Assembly: GCF_005048225.1 (NCBI RefSeq) | Contig: NZ_SUNI01000003.1 | Coordinates: forward strand, 1 to 64,000 | Length of the DNA stretch: 64,000 bases | Direction of reading: 5' to 3' | Origin: Paracoccus gahaiensis | GTDB taxonomy: Bacteria > Pseudomonadota > Alphaproteobacteria > Rhodobacterales > Rhodobacteraceae | Shown: one piece after another, positions 33,196-41,672 of the stretch | Numbering within the stretch: position 1 is the first letter of the stretch | Layout of the letters: each line of letters opens with the position of its first letter | Position numbers and translations under genes: made by a program | The notes under the pieces: model-generated | The model's database searches: none | Told to the model about the DNA's origin: nothing | What the model saw: the letters and a program-made list of their open reading frames with translations, nothing else

Positions 33196-34151
33196 GCCCG
33201 CCGGCCCGTCAGGATGCGGGGGTCCAGAAGCGCCACGGCCATCAGCAGGGCCGCCAGCGCGGCGGGCCAGATCCACAGCCCCTGCCAGTAGCGCAGCGGA
33301 GGCCGCTCGCCCGGGCTGGGCTCCAGCCGGTCCAGCGCCTCGGCCATGGCCTGCAGATCGGGGGTGCTGCGGACGCGGAACAGGGCGCCGCCCGCCATCT
33401 CGGCCACGGCGCGCAGCGTGGCCACGTCGACGGCGTCGCGGGCGGCGGGGCGGCTTTCCAGATCCTCGGGGCCAAGCGCGATGGTGTGGACGCGCAGCCC
33501 ATGGGCGGCGGCCAGCCGCGCGGCCTCGATCGCCGGGACGCTGCCCGAGGTGTCCACCCCGTCCGACAGCAGGACGACCACGCGGCTTGGCGCCTCGCTG
33601 CCGTCCAGCCGCCGGATCGCCAGCCCCAGCCCGTCCGCGATGGCCGTGCCGCGCCCCGAGATGCCGATCTGCGCCTCGTCGATGGCCTGCACCACGGCGC
33701 CCATGTCGAAGGTCAGGGGGGCTGCCACATAGGCGCGGCCGCCGAAGATGACCAGCCCGATCCGGTCGCCGGTCCGCCCTGCCACGAAGGCGCGGGCGGT
33801 GGCCTTGACGGCGTCCAGGCGCGAGACGGGCTGGCCGTCCAGGGTGAAATCCTGCTGCTCCATGCTGCCCGACAGGTCCAGCGCCAGCACGATGTCGCGG
33901 CCGCTGGCGGGGATGACATCGGCCTGCCGCTCGACGCGCGGCCCGGCCAGCGCCAGGACCAGCAGCACCCAGGCCAGCGCCGCCAGCCAGGGCGTGTCGC
34001 GCAGGTCGGGCAGGCCCGCCGCCTCCCCGGCGGGCGCCAGATGGGCGGGCACGCGCAAGGCCCGGCGGGGCTGCACCAAAGGTGGCAGCAGCCAGCGCAG
34101 AAGCAGCGGCAAAGGCAGCAGGACCAGCAGCCAGGGGGCGGCGAGGCTCAT
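33192..34151 (-). CDS. batA: VWA-domain protein, BatA-like (319 aa)
   Basis: ATG at 34151 overlaps the DUF4381 stop. Two N-terminal hydrophobic stretches (PWLLVLLPLPLLLRWLLPPL and PWLAALAWVLLVLALAGPRV) surround a short loop. The VWA domain follows with the complete MIDAS motif DIVLALDLSGSMEQQDF, TGDRIGLVIFGGRAYVAAPL and VVLLSDGVDTSGSV. A C-terminal helix (WIWPAALAALLMAVALLDPR) closes the protein. This is the best-conserved member of the Bat set; the RxGDRIGLV-F and LLSDG motifs are typical. Confidence 0.88.
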   Translation of the reverse strand: MSLAAPWLLVLLPLPLLLRWLLPPLVQPRRALRVPAHLAPAGEAAGLPDLRDTPWLAALAWVLLVLALAGPRVERQADVIPASGRDIVLALDLSGSMEQQDFTLDGQPVSRLDAVKATARAFVAGRTGDRIGLVIFGGRAYVAAPLTFDMGAVVQAIDEAQIGISGRGTAIADGLGLAIRRLDGSEAPSRVVVLLSDGVDTSGSVPAIEAARLAAAHGLRVHTIALGPEDLESRPAARDAVDVATLRAVAEMAGGALFRVRSTPDLQAMAEALDRLEPSPGERPPLRYWQGLWIWPAALAALLMAVALLDPRILTGRRA

Positions 34152-34501
34152 CGCCGCCACATCCGGCACAGGCGGGCGCGGCGGGCCAGACGCTCGATGC
34201 GGCGGTCCGAGGGGGGCGGGGCGGCACCATAGGCGGCGGCGCGCAGGGCGTCGGGCAGATGGCCCAGATGCCGCGCCAGGGCCAGCATCCGCTGCGGCAC
34301 CGGCAGGGCGCGCAGATCGGCCAGCCGGGTCCTGCGGCGGGGGGCGCGGCGGCGGGTCAGGGGCAGGACCGCCGCCGCGACGACCAGCCCGGACAGGATG
34401 CCGAAGGCCAGCAGCGCCGCCATCTCGGGCAGCGACAGCGTGGCCATCGTCAGGGGCAGGCGGACCGGCGACAGGGCCTGCATCATCTGGTCATGGGTCA
34501 C
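34148..34501 (-). CDS. DUF4381-like small membrane protein (117 aa)
   Basis: Short protein with an N-terminal segment LSPVRLPLTMATLSLPEMAA and one membrane helix (LLAFGILSGLVVAAAVLPLT), followed by a strongly basic cytoplasmic tail rich in Arg. This arrangement, together with its place between DUF58 and batA genes, is typical of DUF4381 proteins in MoxR-type operons. The family has no known activity. It overlaps both neighbours by 4 bases, so it is translated in a coupled way. Confidence 0.75.
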   Translation of the reverse strand: MTHDQMMQALSPVRLPLTMATLSLPEMAALLAFGILSGLVVAAAVLPLTRRRAPRRRTRLADLRALPVPQRMLALARHLGHLPDALRAAAYGAAPPPSDRRIERLARRARLCRMWRR

Positions 34502-35328
34502 GGGTCCACCCGGCGCGGCAGGGCGCCAAGCGCCGACAAGAGGTCCATCTGCCGCCCCAGATCGGCGGGCTGCAGCCGCGCCAGTCGGGCGGTGCCGTCA
34601 TGGGTGACGGGCAGGGGCCGGGCGGGGGGCGCCAGCTCCAGCGGATCGAGGATCAGCGCGACCTCCAGTTGCCGCTTCCGGGCCAGGCGCGACAGGGCGG
34701 CCTGCGCGGACGGCCAGCCGTCGGGCGCGGTGGTCAGGATCACGCGGGCGCCGGCGGGCGCCTGGCCGGCGGCCAGGGACAGCGCCTCGGTCAGCGAGGC
34801 TTGGGGCCCGGGGGTCGCGTCCAGCGCCGCCGCATGGCGATCGGCCAAGAGGCGGCACAGCCCCGCCATGTGCCGGTCGCCCGGCGTTGGGGGCAGGGCG
34901 CGCACGCCCTGCGGGTCGGCGACGATCAGCCCCACCGCGCCCTGCCGCCCCACCGCCTGCCAGCCGCTCGCCGCCAGATGCAGCGCGCCGCTGACCGAGC
35001 GCAGCGCGGCCCCGGTGCCCCATAGCATCGGGGCGCGAAAATCCGCGATCAGCAGGGTGATGTCGTCGCGATCCTCGTGCAGCGCGCGGACATGGGGCGT
35101 GCCGGTCCGCGCCGTGGCCGAGGGGTCCAGCCGGCGCGGGTCGTCGCCCGGCACATAGGCGCGGATCTCGCGCAGGTCCATGCCGCTGCCGGGCTGGCGC
35201 GAGGCCATGACGCCGGACCGTCGCGCCATGGGCCTGGCCCGCGCGCCCCGGGTGGCACCAAGGCGCAGGTCCAGCAGGTCGCGCAGGGGCAGCGCGATCC
35301 CGGGTGCCTGGCGCCAGGCCGCTACCAC
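34498..35328 (-). CDS. DUF58-domain protein of the MoxR operon (276 aa)
   Basis: GTG at 35328 is chosen because it overlaps the MoxR stop (GTGGTAG) in the style of this operon. The DUF58 core reads GSGMDLREIRAYVPGDDPRR then LDPSATARTGTPHVRALHED, the classic pattern of the family, in which GxD-RxIRxYxPGDDxRxID precedes a VWA-like fold. No membrane helix is seen. DUF58 proteins usually accompany MoxR ATPases and Bat proteins; their biochemical role is not known. Extended frames upstream overlap moxR and are shadows. Confidence 0.82.
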   Translation of the reverse strand: MVAAWRQAPGIALPLRDLLDLRLGATRGARARPMARRSGVMASRQPGSGMDLREIRAYVPGDDPRRLDPSATARTGTPHVRALHEDRDDITLLIADFRAPMLWGTGAALRSVSGALHLAASGWQAVGRQGAVGLIVADPQGVRALPPTPGDRHMAGLCRLLADRHAAALDATPGPQASLTEALSLAAGQAPAGARVILTTAPDGWPSAQAALSRLARKRQLEVALILDPLELAPPARPLPVTHDGTARLARLQPADLGRQMDLLSALGALPRRVDP

Positions 35329-36290
35329 GGGCGGATCGCCTGCAGCGCCTCGTCGATCAGCCGGCGCCCGTCGCGCCCCTCGCTCTGCGCCTTCCAGTCC
35401 GGGACCAGCCGGTGGGCCAGCGCGTCGGGGGCCAGCGCGGCGACATCCTCGGGCAGCCCGTGATCGCGCCCGTCCAGCCAGGCCCGCGCCCGGACCGCCG
35501 TCGCCAGGGCCAGCGTGCCGCGCGGCGAGACGGGATGTTCGACCGCGTCGGCCAGCAGCCCGCCGGGCCGGGTCGACATCACCAGCCGGATGATGAAATC
35601 CTTGAGCACGGGGGCCAGATGCACCGCCGCCACCTGCGCGCGGGCGCGGGCCAGATCGCCCGCCTCGATGCGAGGGCCTGCCGAAGGAGGCGCGCTTCGC
35701 CCCTCGGCCTCGACCATGTCCAGGATGGCGCGCTCGTCCTCGGCGCCCGGCAGGTCCAGGCGCAGATGCAGCAGGAAGCGGTCCATCTGCGCCTCGGGCA
35801 GCGGGAAGGTGCCCTCGTGCTCGATCGGGTTCTGGGTCGCCACGACCATGAAGGGATCGGGCAGGGGGCGGGTCTGGCCGCCGGTCGTGACCTGGCCCTC
35901 GGCCATGGCCTCCAGCAGGGCGGATTGCACCTTGGGGGGCGCGCGGTTGATCTCGTCCACCAGGACGATGTTGTGGAAGACCGGGCCGGGCAGGAAGTCG
36001 AACCGGCCCGTCTCGGGGCGGAAGATCTGGCTGCCGGTCAGGTCCGAGGGCAAGAGGTCGGGCGTGCACTGGATGCGGGCGTGATCGCCCGGCAGCCGCG
36101 CGGCCAGCTGCTTGACCGCCCGCGTCTTGGCGATGCCCGGCGGGCCTTCCAGCAGGACATGGCCGCCGGTCAGGCAGGCGATCAGCAGCCGCTCCACCAG
36201 CCAGTCATGGCCCACCAGCGTCCGCGCCACGTCCTCGGCCAGCGCCCGGACCATGTCGCGCGCGACATCGCTTTCGCCCAGAGCGTCCAT
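35322..36290 (-). CDS. MoxR-family AAA ATPase (322 aa)
   Basis: ATG at 36290 follows GAGGGAGG with good spacing. Walker A is VLLEGPPGIAKTRAVKQLAA, Walker B FHNIVLVDEINRAPPKVQSA, and sensor-type FMVVATQNPIEHEGTFPLPE and AQMDRFLL follow. These are the standard MoxR motifs. MoxR ATPases act as chaperones that assemble or activate VWA-domain proteins, here very likely BatA, BatB and the DUF58 protein. First gene of a seven-gene minus-strand operon whose genes nearly all overlap by a few bases. Confidence 0.93.
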   Translation of the reverse strand: MDALGESDVARDMVRALAEDVARTLVGHDWLVERLLIACLTGGHVLLEGPPGIAKTRAVKQLAARLPGDHARIQCTPDLLPSDLTGSQIFRPETGRFDFLPGPVFHNIVLVDEINRAPPKVQSALLEAMAEGQVTTGGQTRPLPDPFMVVATQNPIEHEGTFPLPEAQMDRFLLHLRLDLPGAEDERAILDMVEAEGRSAPPSAGPRIEAGDLARARAQVAAVHLAPVLKDFIIRLVMSTRPGGLLADAVEHPVSPRGTLALATAVRARAWLDGRDHGLPEDVAALAPDALAHRLVPDWKAQSEGRDGRRLIDEALQAIRPW

Positions 36291-36472
36291 GCTGCCTCCC
36301 TCGTTGCTTGCAGATTGTGCAGCCAGTCGGATCACGTTGCCAGCGCGGCGAGGCCCCTTGCCACCAAAGTCGGGGCGCCGGCGGTTCCGCCTTTGGGGAG
36401 GCCCCGGGTTGACGCCACAGGCGCAAACGTCGAACAAGCGGTATCGTTTGACGCCTTGGGGGGATCTTCGCC

Positions 36473-37453
36473 ATGACCGACCGCCACCGCCGCCTTGTCC
36501 GTGCCGCCCTGCTGGGGGGATCGCTGATCGCGACCTCAGCCCATGCGCAGGACTGGCCGTCCGAGCCGGTCCATGTCTTCGTGGGCTTTCCGGCGGGCTC
36601 GTCGCCCGACACCATCGCGCGGCTGGTGGCCGAGCCGCTGGCCGAGGCGCTTGGTCAACCGGTCGTGGTCGAGAACCGGCCCGGGGCCGGGGGCGTGATC
36701 GGCGTCCAGCAGATGCTGGCGCGGGGCCAGGACGATTACAGCTTCGGCATCACCATCAACGGCCCCCTGACGACCGCGGCGCGGCTGATCCCGGATCTGG
36801 GCTATGACCCGCAGGCCGACATCGCCCCGGTCGGGCTGATCGCCACCAGCCCGCTGGTCCTGGCCGTCGCCGCCGATTTTCCCGCCGACAGCGCCGAGGC
36901 CTTCCTCGAGGCCGCCCGCGCCGAGCCCGAGGCGATCAGCTATGGCTCGGTCGGCGAGGGATCGGGCGCGCATCTGACGGCAGAACTGTTCGCCGGGGCG
37001 GCGGGGGTCGAGCTGTTCCACATCCCCTTCCAGAGCTATGCCGAGGTCACCACCTCGATCCTGGGCGGAGAGATCGACAGCGGCTTCATGGCGCCCTCGG
37101 CCGCGCTGCCGCAGGTGGAGGCGGGCACGATGAAGATGCTGGGCATCACCTCGGCCGAGGCCTTCGCGCAGGTGCCCGACGTGCCGGTGCTGGCCGGGCA
37201 GGCGGGGCTGCCCGAGGATTTCCGGGCCGAGCTGTGGAACGCCTTCATCGCCCCCGCCGGGACCGATCCCGCCATCGTCGCGCGGCTGAACGAGGAGCTG
37301 GGCCGCATCCTGCAGGACCCCACCGTGACCGAGCGGCTGCTGGCCATGGGCTGGCAGGTCCAGCCCGGCACGCCCGAGGATCTGACGAAGCGCATCGCTG
37401 ACGACACCGCGCTGTGGGGCGGCGTGATCGACGGCCTGCCTGCGGCGAACTGA
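36473..37453 (+). CDS. Tripartite tricarboxylate transporter substrate-binding protein (TctC/Bug family)
   Basis: The 326-aa product has a signal peptide ending SAHAQDWPSE. The mature start PVHVFVGFPAGSSPDTIARL, then VVENRPGAGGVIGVQQM, is the signature of Bug receptors. The middle has SYGSVGEGSGAHLTAELFAG, which binds the ligand carboxylate in characterised members, and the end has GWQVQPGTPEDLTKRIADD. It captures a carboxylate in the periplasm for the TctBA membrane unit encoded directly downstream. The ligand cannot be read from sequence. Confidence 0.92.
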   Translation: MTDRHRRLVRAALLGGSLIATSAHAQDWPSEPVHVFVGFPAGSSPDTIARLVAEPLAEALGQPVVVENRPGAGGVIGVQQMLARGQDDYSFGITINGPLTTAARLIPDLGYDPQADIAPVGLIATSPLVLAVAADFPADSAEAFLEAARAEPEAISYGSVGEGSGAHLTAELFAGAAGVELFHIPFQSYAEVTTSILGGEIDSGFMAPSAALPQVEAGTMKMLGITSAEAFAQVPDVPVLAGQAGLPEDFRAELWNAFIAPAGTDPAIVARLNEELGRILQDPTVTERLLAMGWQVQPGTPEDLTKRIADDTALWGGVIDGLPAAN

Positions 37454-37456
37454 GCC

Positions 37457-37924
37457 TTGCCCGGCCCGATCTCCGGCCCGACACCCGACTGGCACGATCT
37501 GGCCTGGGGCGCGGTGCTGGCCCTGACGGGGCTGGCCGTGGCCGGCTATGCGGCGCTGCACTATGAGTTCGGCACCCTGCGCCGGATGGGGCCGGGCTTC
37601 TTTCCGGTGGTGCTGGGGCTGGGGCTGGCGGGCCTGGGCCTGCTGATCGCGATCCCTGCGCTGAACCGCCCCGGCCAGGTCCGGCCCTTTGCCTGGGCGC
37701 AGGCGGTGGGCGTCATCGGGTCGCTCTTGGTCTTCGGCCTGCTGCTGGACCGGATCGGCCTGATGGCCAGCACGGCGCTGAGCGTGGCGATCTCCAGCGC
37801 GGTGGCGCCGCGCGGCGGCCTTCTGTGGCGGGCTCTGCTGACGCTGGCGGTGACCGCGCTGGTCTGGCTGCTGTTCATCGCCGGGCTGAACCTGTCGATC
37901 CCCGTCTGGCCATGGAGCCGCTGA
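37457..37924 (+). CDS. Tripartite tricarboxylate transporter small membrane subunit (TctB, 155 aa)
   Basis: Four hydrophobic segments, the first being WGAVLALTGLAVAGYAALHY and the last LLTLAVTALVWLLFIAGLNL. FGTLRRMGPGFFPVVLGLGL between helices 1 and 2 is the typical TctB motif. The start is uncertain: TTG at 37457, 3 bases after the receptor stop, gives a full first helix, and no in-frame ATG precedes that helix. It ends 1 base before the TctA gene, so translation is coupled. Confidence 0.85.
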   Translation: MPGPISGPTPDWHDLAWGAVLALTGLAVAGYAALHYEFGTLRRMGPGFFPVVLGLGLAGLGLLIAIPALNRPGQVRPFAWAQAVGVIGSLLVFGLLLDRIGLMASTALSVAISSAVAPRGGLLWRALLTLAVTALVWLLFIAGLNLSIPVWPWSR

Positions 37925-37925
37925 G

Positions 37926-39422
37926 ATGACCACGCTGGACGGACTGGCCCAGGGGCTGGAGGTGGCGCTGCAGCCCTCGGTCCTGATCTACAGCCTGCTG
38001 GGTGCGGTGCTGGGCACACTGGTGGGCGTGCTGCCGGGCATCGGCGCGATGGCGGCGATCACGCTCTTGTTGCCGATCACCTATTACATCTCGTCCCAAG
38101 CGGCGCTGGTGATGCTGGCGGCGGTCTATTACGGCGCGCAATACGGCGGCGCGGTGGCCTCGATCCTGTTGCGCCTGCCGGGCACGCCGCAATCGGCGGT
38201 GACGACGCTGGACGGCTATCCGATGGCCCAGCAGGGCCGGGCGGGGGTGGCGCTGTTCACGGCGATGATCTCGTCCTTCGCGGGCTCGATGCTGGGGATC
38301 GTGATACTGGTCGTGCTGGCGGGCTGGCTGGGACAGCTGGCCACCAGCTTCGGGGCGGCGGAATACACGGCGATGATGGTCATGGGCCTGGTCGCGGCCT
38401 CGACCATCGGCGAGGGACGTCCTGCGAAAAGCCTGGCGATGGTGGTTCTGGGCCTGCTGCTGGGCTGCGTGGGCACCGATGTGAATTCCGGGGCGCAGCG
38501 CTTCACCTTCGGGCAGGTCCAGCTGATGGACGGCATCAACCTGGTCGCGCTGGCGATGGGCCTCTTCGGGCTGGCCGAGGTGATCGGCAACATCCGCAAG
38601 GCCGAACGCGACGGCCCGCCGCCGCGTGTCAGCCTGCGCCAGCTGGTCCCCGCCCGCGACGATGTGCGGCGCCTGTTCGCCCCCATCACGCGCGGCACGC
38701 TGCTGGGCGGGTTCTTCGGGGCGCTGCCGGGCACCGGCTCGACCATCTCGTCCTTCCTCAGCTATGCGATGGAGCGGCGCGTCGCCCGCCGGCCCGAGCG
38801 CTTCGGCAAGGGCGCGATCGAGGGCATCGCCGGGCCCGAGGCCGCCAACAACTCGGCCTCGATCACGGCCTTCGTGCCGACCCTGACCCTGGGCATCCCC
38901 GGCGATCCGATCATGGCCCTGATGCTGGGCGCGCTGGTCATCCATGGCATCCAGCCGGGCCCGATGATGCTGGAGGCCAATCCCGACATGTTCTGGGGGC
39001 TGGTCGTCAGCTTCGGCATCGGCAACTTGTTCCTGCTGATCCTGAACCTGCCGCTGATCGGGATCTGGGTGGCGATGCTGCGCATCCCGTTCCGCTGGCT
39101 TTATCCCGCGATCATCGTCTTCGTCTGCCTGGGGGTCTATTCGGTGCGCGGATCGACCTTCGACATCGTCATGGTCGCGGGCATCGGCGCCATCGGCTAT
39201 GCGCTGTCGGTGGCGGCCTTCAGCCCGGCGCTGCTGCTGCTGGGCTTCGTGCTGGGCCCGCTGATCGAGACGAACCTGCGCCGCGCGCTGCTGATCTCGC
39301 GCGGGGACCCGATGATCTTCCTGGAGCGCCCGGTCGCCTGCGCCTTCGTCATCGCCACGCTGGCACTGCTGGCGCTGCCGCTGGTGGGGATGATCCGGGC
39401 GCGGCGGGCGGCGCGGGCCTGA
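37926..39422 (+). CDS. Tripartite tricarboxylate transporter large permease (TctA, 498 aa)
   Basis: A protein of about 12 membrane helices with the TctA motifs GTLVGVLPGIGAMAAITLLL near the start and AGPEAANNSASITAFVPTLT (as IAGPEAANNS) in the middle, followed by LGIPGDPIMALMLGALVIHG. The two GLPG-like repeats form the transport core. Together with the receptor and TctB this is a complete three-gene sodium- or proton-driven carboxylate importer. The gene is convergent with the carbonic-anhydrase-like gene, 14 bases apart. Confidence 0.93.
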   Translation: MTTLDGLAQGLEVALQPSVLIYSLLGAVLGTLVGVLPGIGAMAAITLLLPITYYISSQAALVMLAAVYYGAQYGGAVASILLRLPGTPQSAVTTLDGYPMAQQGRAGVALFTAMISSFAGSMLGIVILVVLAGWLGQLATSFGAAEYTAMMVMGLVAASTIGEGRPAKSLAMVVLGLLLGCVGTDVNSGAQRFTFGQVQLMDGINLVALAMGLFGLAEVIGNIRKAERDGPPPRVSLRQLVPARDDVRRLFAPITRGTLLGGFFGALPGTGSTISSFLSYAMERRVARRPERFGKGAIEGIAGPEAANNSASITAFVPTLTLGIPGDPIMALMLGALVIHGIQPGPMMLEANPDMFWGLVVSFGIGNLFLLILNLPLIGIWVAMLRIPFRWLYPAIIVFVCLGVYSVRGSTFDIVMVAGIGAIGYALSVAAFSPALLLLGFVLGPLIETNLRRALLISRGDPMIFLERPVACAFVIATLALLALPLVGMIRARRAARA

Positions 39423-39436
39423 GAACCGCCCGCCGG

Positions 39437-39967
39437 TCAGTCGATCCGGCGCAGCCCGTCCTGAAAGCGCTGCCGGTTGGCGACATAGCCCTCAGCCGAT
39501 CGGCGCAGCTTCTCGATGGCGGCCGCGTCCAGCGCGCGCACGACCTTGCCGGGCGTGCCCATGACCAGCGAGCCGTCGGGGATCTCGCGCCCCTCGGGGA
39601 TCAACGCCCCGGCCCCGATCAGGCAGTCCCGCCCGATCCGCGCGCCATTCAGCACGATGGCCCCCATGCCGATCAGGCTGTTGTCGCCGACCGAGCAGCC
39701 ATGCACGATGGCCCGGTGCCCGATAGTCACGCCGCGCCCGATGGTGACCGGAAAGCCCGCGTCGGAATGGATCATCACCTGATCCTGGACATTGGTGTCC
39801 ACGCCGATGTCCAGAAGCTCGTTGTCGCCGCGCAGCACGGCCCCGAACCAGATGCCGACATTCGCGCCAAGCCGGACATGCCCGATCACCCGCGCGCCGG
39901 GCGCGATCCAGCACGACCCGTCCGGGGCCAGTTCGGGGTGGCGGTCGTCCAGTGCGTACAGGCTCAT
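39437..39967 (-). CDS. Gamma-carbonic-anhydrase-like hexapeptide-repeat protein (176 aa)
   Basis: The product is a left-handed beta-helix of hexapeptide repeats: [40 protein letters not shown] and [20 protein letters not shown]. These contain three His residues ([12 protein letters not shown]) in the positions of the gamma-CA zinc site. The C-terminus [20 protein letters not shown] is typical of the YrdA/PaaY group. Some family members hydrate CO2, others act on CoA thioesters or have no known activity. No N-terminal signal, so cytoplasmic. It stands alone on the minus strand. Confidence 0.9.
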   Translation of the reverse strand: MSLYALDDRHPELAPDGSCWIAPGARVIGHVRLGANVGIWFGAVLRGDNELLDIGVDTNVQDQVMIHSDAGFPVTIGRGVTIGHRAIVHGCSVGDNSLIGMGAIVLNGARIGRDCLIGAGALIPEGREIPDGSLVMGTPGKVVRALDAAAIEKLRRSAEGYVANRQRFQDGLRRID

Positions 39968-40206
39968 GCGATCCTCCCTTGATCTCAGCCGATCTAAGGC
40001 CGCTTTCGGGCGTCATGCAAGGCGATGCGGATCCCGGGGCGCGCGGGCGGCGCTGGCCTTCGGGACGTGATGCCCTATAGAGGTCCCCGAACCGATCCCC
40101 CCCGCATTGAGGCCCGACCTTGGACATCCGACCCCTTCGTGCCGTCCCGGCCCCCGACACCTGCCGGGCGGCCACGCCTGCGGCCCCCTTGCGCGAGGGC
40201 GGGTGA

Positions 40207-41151
40207 ATGGCATCCCCATCTGACCACGCCCGGCCCCGTCCGGCCAGATCGCCGCAGGAGCGGGCAAACCTTGTCGGCGCCCTGTGGATGATCACGGCCA
40301 TGGCGCTGTTCGCCGTCGAGGATGCCTTCGTGAAGGGTGCCACCGACACGCTGCCGGTCGGGCAGGTGCTGATCCTCTTCGGAGCCGGGGGCGCGCTGGC
40401 CTTCGCCCTCATCGCGACCCTGTCGGGCGAGCGTCTGGTCACCCGCGACGTGGCCTCGCGGCCCATGCGCATCCGGGTGGTCTTCGAGATCATGGGGCGG
40501 CTCTTCTATGTGCTGGCGCTGGCGCTGATCCCGCTGTCGGCGGCGACGGTGATCCTGCAGGCGACGCCGATCGTCGTGGTCGCCGCCGCCGCGCTGCTGT
40601 TCGGGGAAAAGGTCGGCTGGCGCCGCTGGATCGCCATCGCGACCGGCATGGCCGGCGTGCTGGTCATCCTGCGCCCCGGCACCGAGGGCTTCTCGATGCT
40701 GTCCATCCTGGCGGTGGTGGGGATGCTGGGCTTTGCGGGCAGGGATCTGGCCAGCCGTGCGGCGCCTGTGTCGCTTGGCACCTCGGTGCTGGGGTTCTAC
40801 GGCTTTCTGGCGATCGTGGCGGCGGGCGCGATCTTCTCGCTCTGGGACGGGGCGGGGATCGTGCGGCCTGAGCCTCTGGTCTGGGCCTTCGTGGCGGGGG
40901 CGGTGGCCAGCGGCGTTCTGGCCTATTCCTGCCTCATGAAGGCGATGCGCACGGGCGACGTGTCCGCCGTGACGCCGTTCCGCTATGTCCGCCTGCTGTT
41001 CGGCCTGGCTCTGGGCGTCGGGCTGTTCGGAGAGACGATCGACTTCTGGACCTGGATCGGCTCGGGCATGATCCTGCTGTCGGGCCTCTTCGTCATGTGG
41101 CGCACGCGGCCTCAGAGAAGGACGCCCCCGCAGCCGCAGGGACCAGCCTGA
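40207..41151 (+). CDS. DMT-family (EamA) transporter (314 aa)
   Basis: Ten hydrophobic segments in two EamA repeats of about 140 residues. The first begins ALWMITAMALFAVEDAFVKG and the second FAGRDLASRAAPVSLGTSVL. Conserved end segments are VILQATPIVVVAAAALLFGE and VTPFRYVRLLFGLALGVGLF. Members export amino acids, metabolites or drugs; the substrate is unknown. The start has ATG at 40207 with a weak purine-rich site. It is transcribed toward clpA, with a repeat-bearing spacer between them. Confidence 0.9.
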   Translation: MASPSDHARPRPARSPQERANLVGALWMITAMALFAVEDAFVKGATDTLPVGQVLILFGAGGALAFALIATLSGERLVTRDVASRPMRIRVVFEIMGRLFYVLALALIPLSAATVILQATPIVVVAAAALLFGEKVGWRRWIAIATGMAGVLVILRPGTEGFSMLSILAVVGMLGFAGRDLASRAAPVSLGTSVLGFYGFLAIVAAGAIFSLWDGAGIVRPEPLVWAFVAGAVASGVLAYSCLMKAMRTGDVSAVTPFRYVRLLFGLALGVGLFGETIDFWTWIGSGMILLSGLFVMWRTRPQRRTPPQPQGPA

Positions 41152-41390
41152 TCGCGGGCCTCGGGAATGTCGCCGAGGTCAGGGAGATCGGTTGCGCGTG
41201 TTGCCGACTGGACCGGCGACGGGGCGGGTCTCGCTGTCACTGCGGGAGACCCGAGCCTGTCGATCGCCCGCGACGGCAGTGAGAGCGGAAAGGGTCGATG
41301 ATTTTCTGCGCCACACCCTGCGCGGCGGCTTTCACCGACGGGACACGCCTCGTGCAACAGCTTGTGCACCTCCGCGGAAGGTTCAGGGAT

Positions 41391-41575
41391 GGATCCTGCC
41401 GCCGCGGCAGGCGCAACGAGCGGCGCCGCACCGGACAGGTTGGCAGCGTCTGCGCAAAGGCCGACGCATGGATCCTGCCGCGCCGACGAGCGCGACGGGC
41501 AGCGCCGTATCGGACGGGTTGGCAGCCGGCGCCGCAGGCGACCCGTTCAAGGATCCTAGCATTGCATCAGAGACG
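41391..41575. repeat. Degenerate tandem repeat, about 80-bp period
   Basis: GGATCCTGCC occurs at 41391 and 41470, and GGATCCTAGC at 41551, giving steps of 79 and 81 bases. Between the first two starts the flanks also match in blocks such as GGTTGGCAGC, CGGAC and AACGAGCG/GACGAGCG. In the + frame the first two units both start with Met-Asp-Pro-Ala-Ala codons, but they diverge in frame, so coding use is doubtful. Confidence 0.5.
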
Positions 41576-41628
41576 CCGTCCTGCGGATCGAAAAAGGCAG
41601 CCCTGACCCTCTCGCTCAACGACAAAGG

Positions 41629-41653
41629 CCCCGCCGATCCGGCGGGGCCTCGT
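41629..41653 (-). terminator. Rho-independent terminator of clpA
   Basis: AGGCCCCGCCG and CGGCGGGGCCT form a perfect 11-bp stem around ATC. On the minus strand, where clpA ends about 20 bases earlier, the stem is followed by TTTGTCGTT. Stem strength and position make this a good terminator. Confidence 0.8.
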
Positions 41654-41672
41654 TCATCTCAGGCCAAGCGCC

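Larger units (their letters stand above)
41152..41672. other. 520-bp spacer with degenerate repeats
   Basis: No convincing gene. Frames on both strands are short, Arg/Ala-rich and lack ribosome sites. The segment contains GGATCC-centred repeats at about 80-bp spacing (listed separately) and the clpA terminator near its right end. The left half could be a decayed gene, but no family was recognised. Confidence 0.5.

Noticed and set aside
41383..41625. Minus-strand frame in the spacer after clpA
   Set aside because: It would begin at a TTG inside the clpA terminator and changes frame between repeat units; at best a decayed gene.
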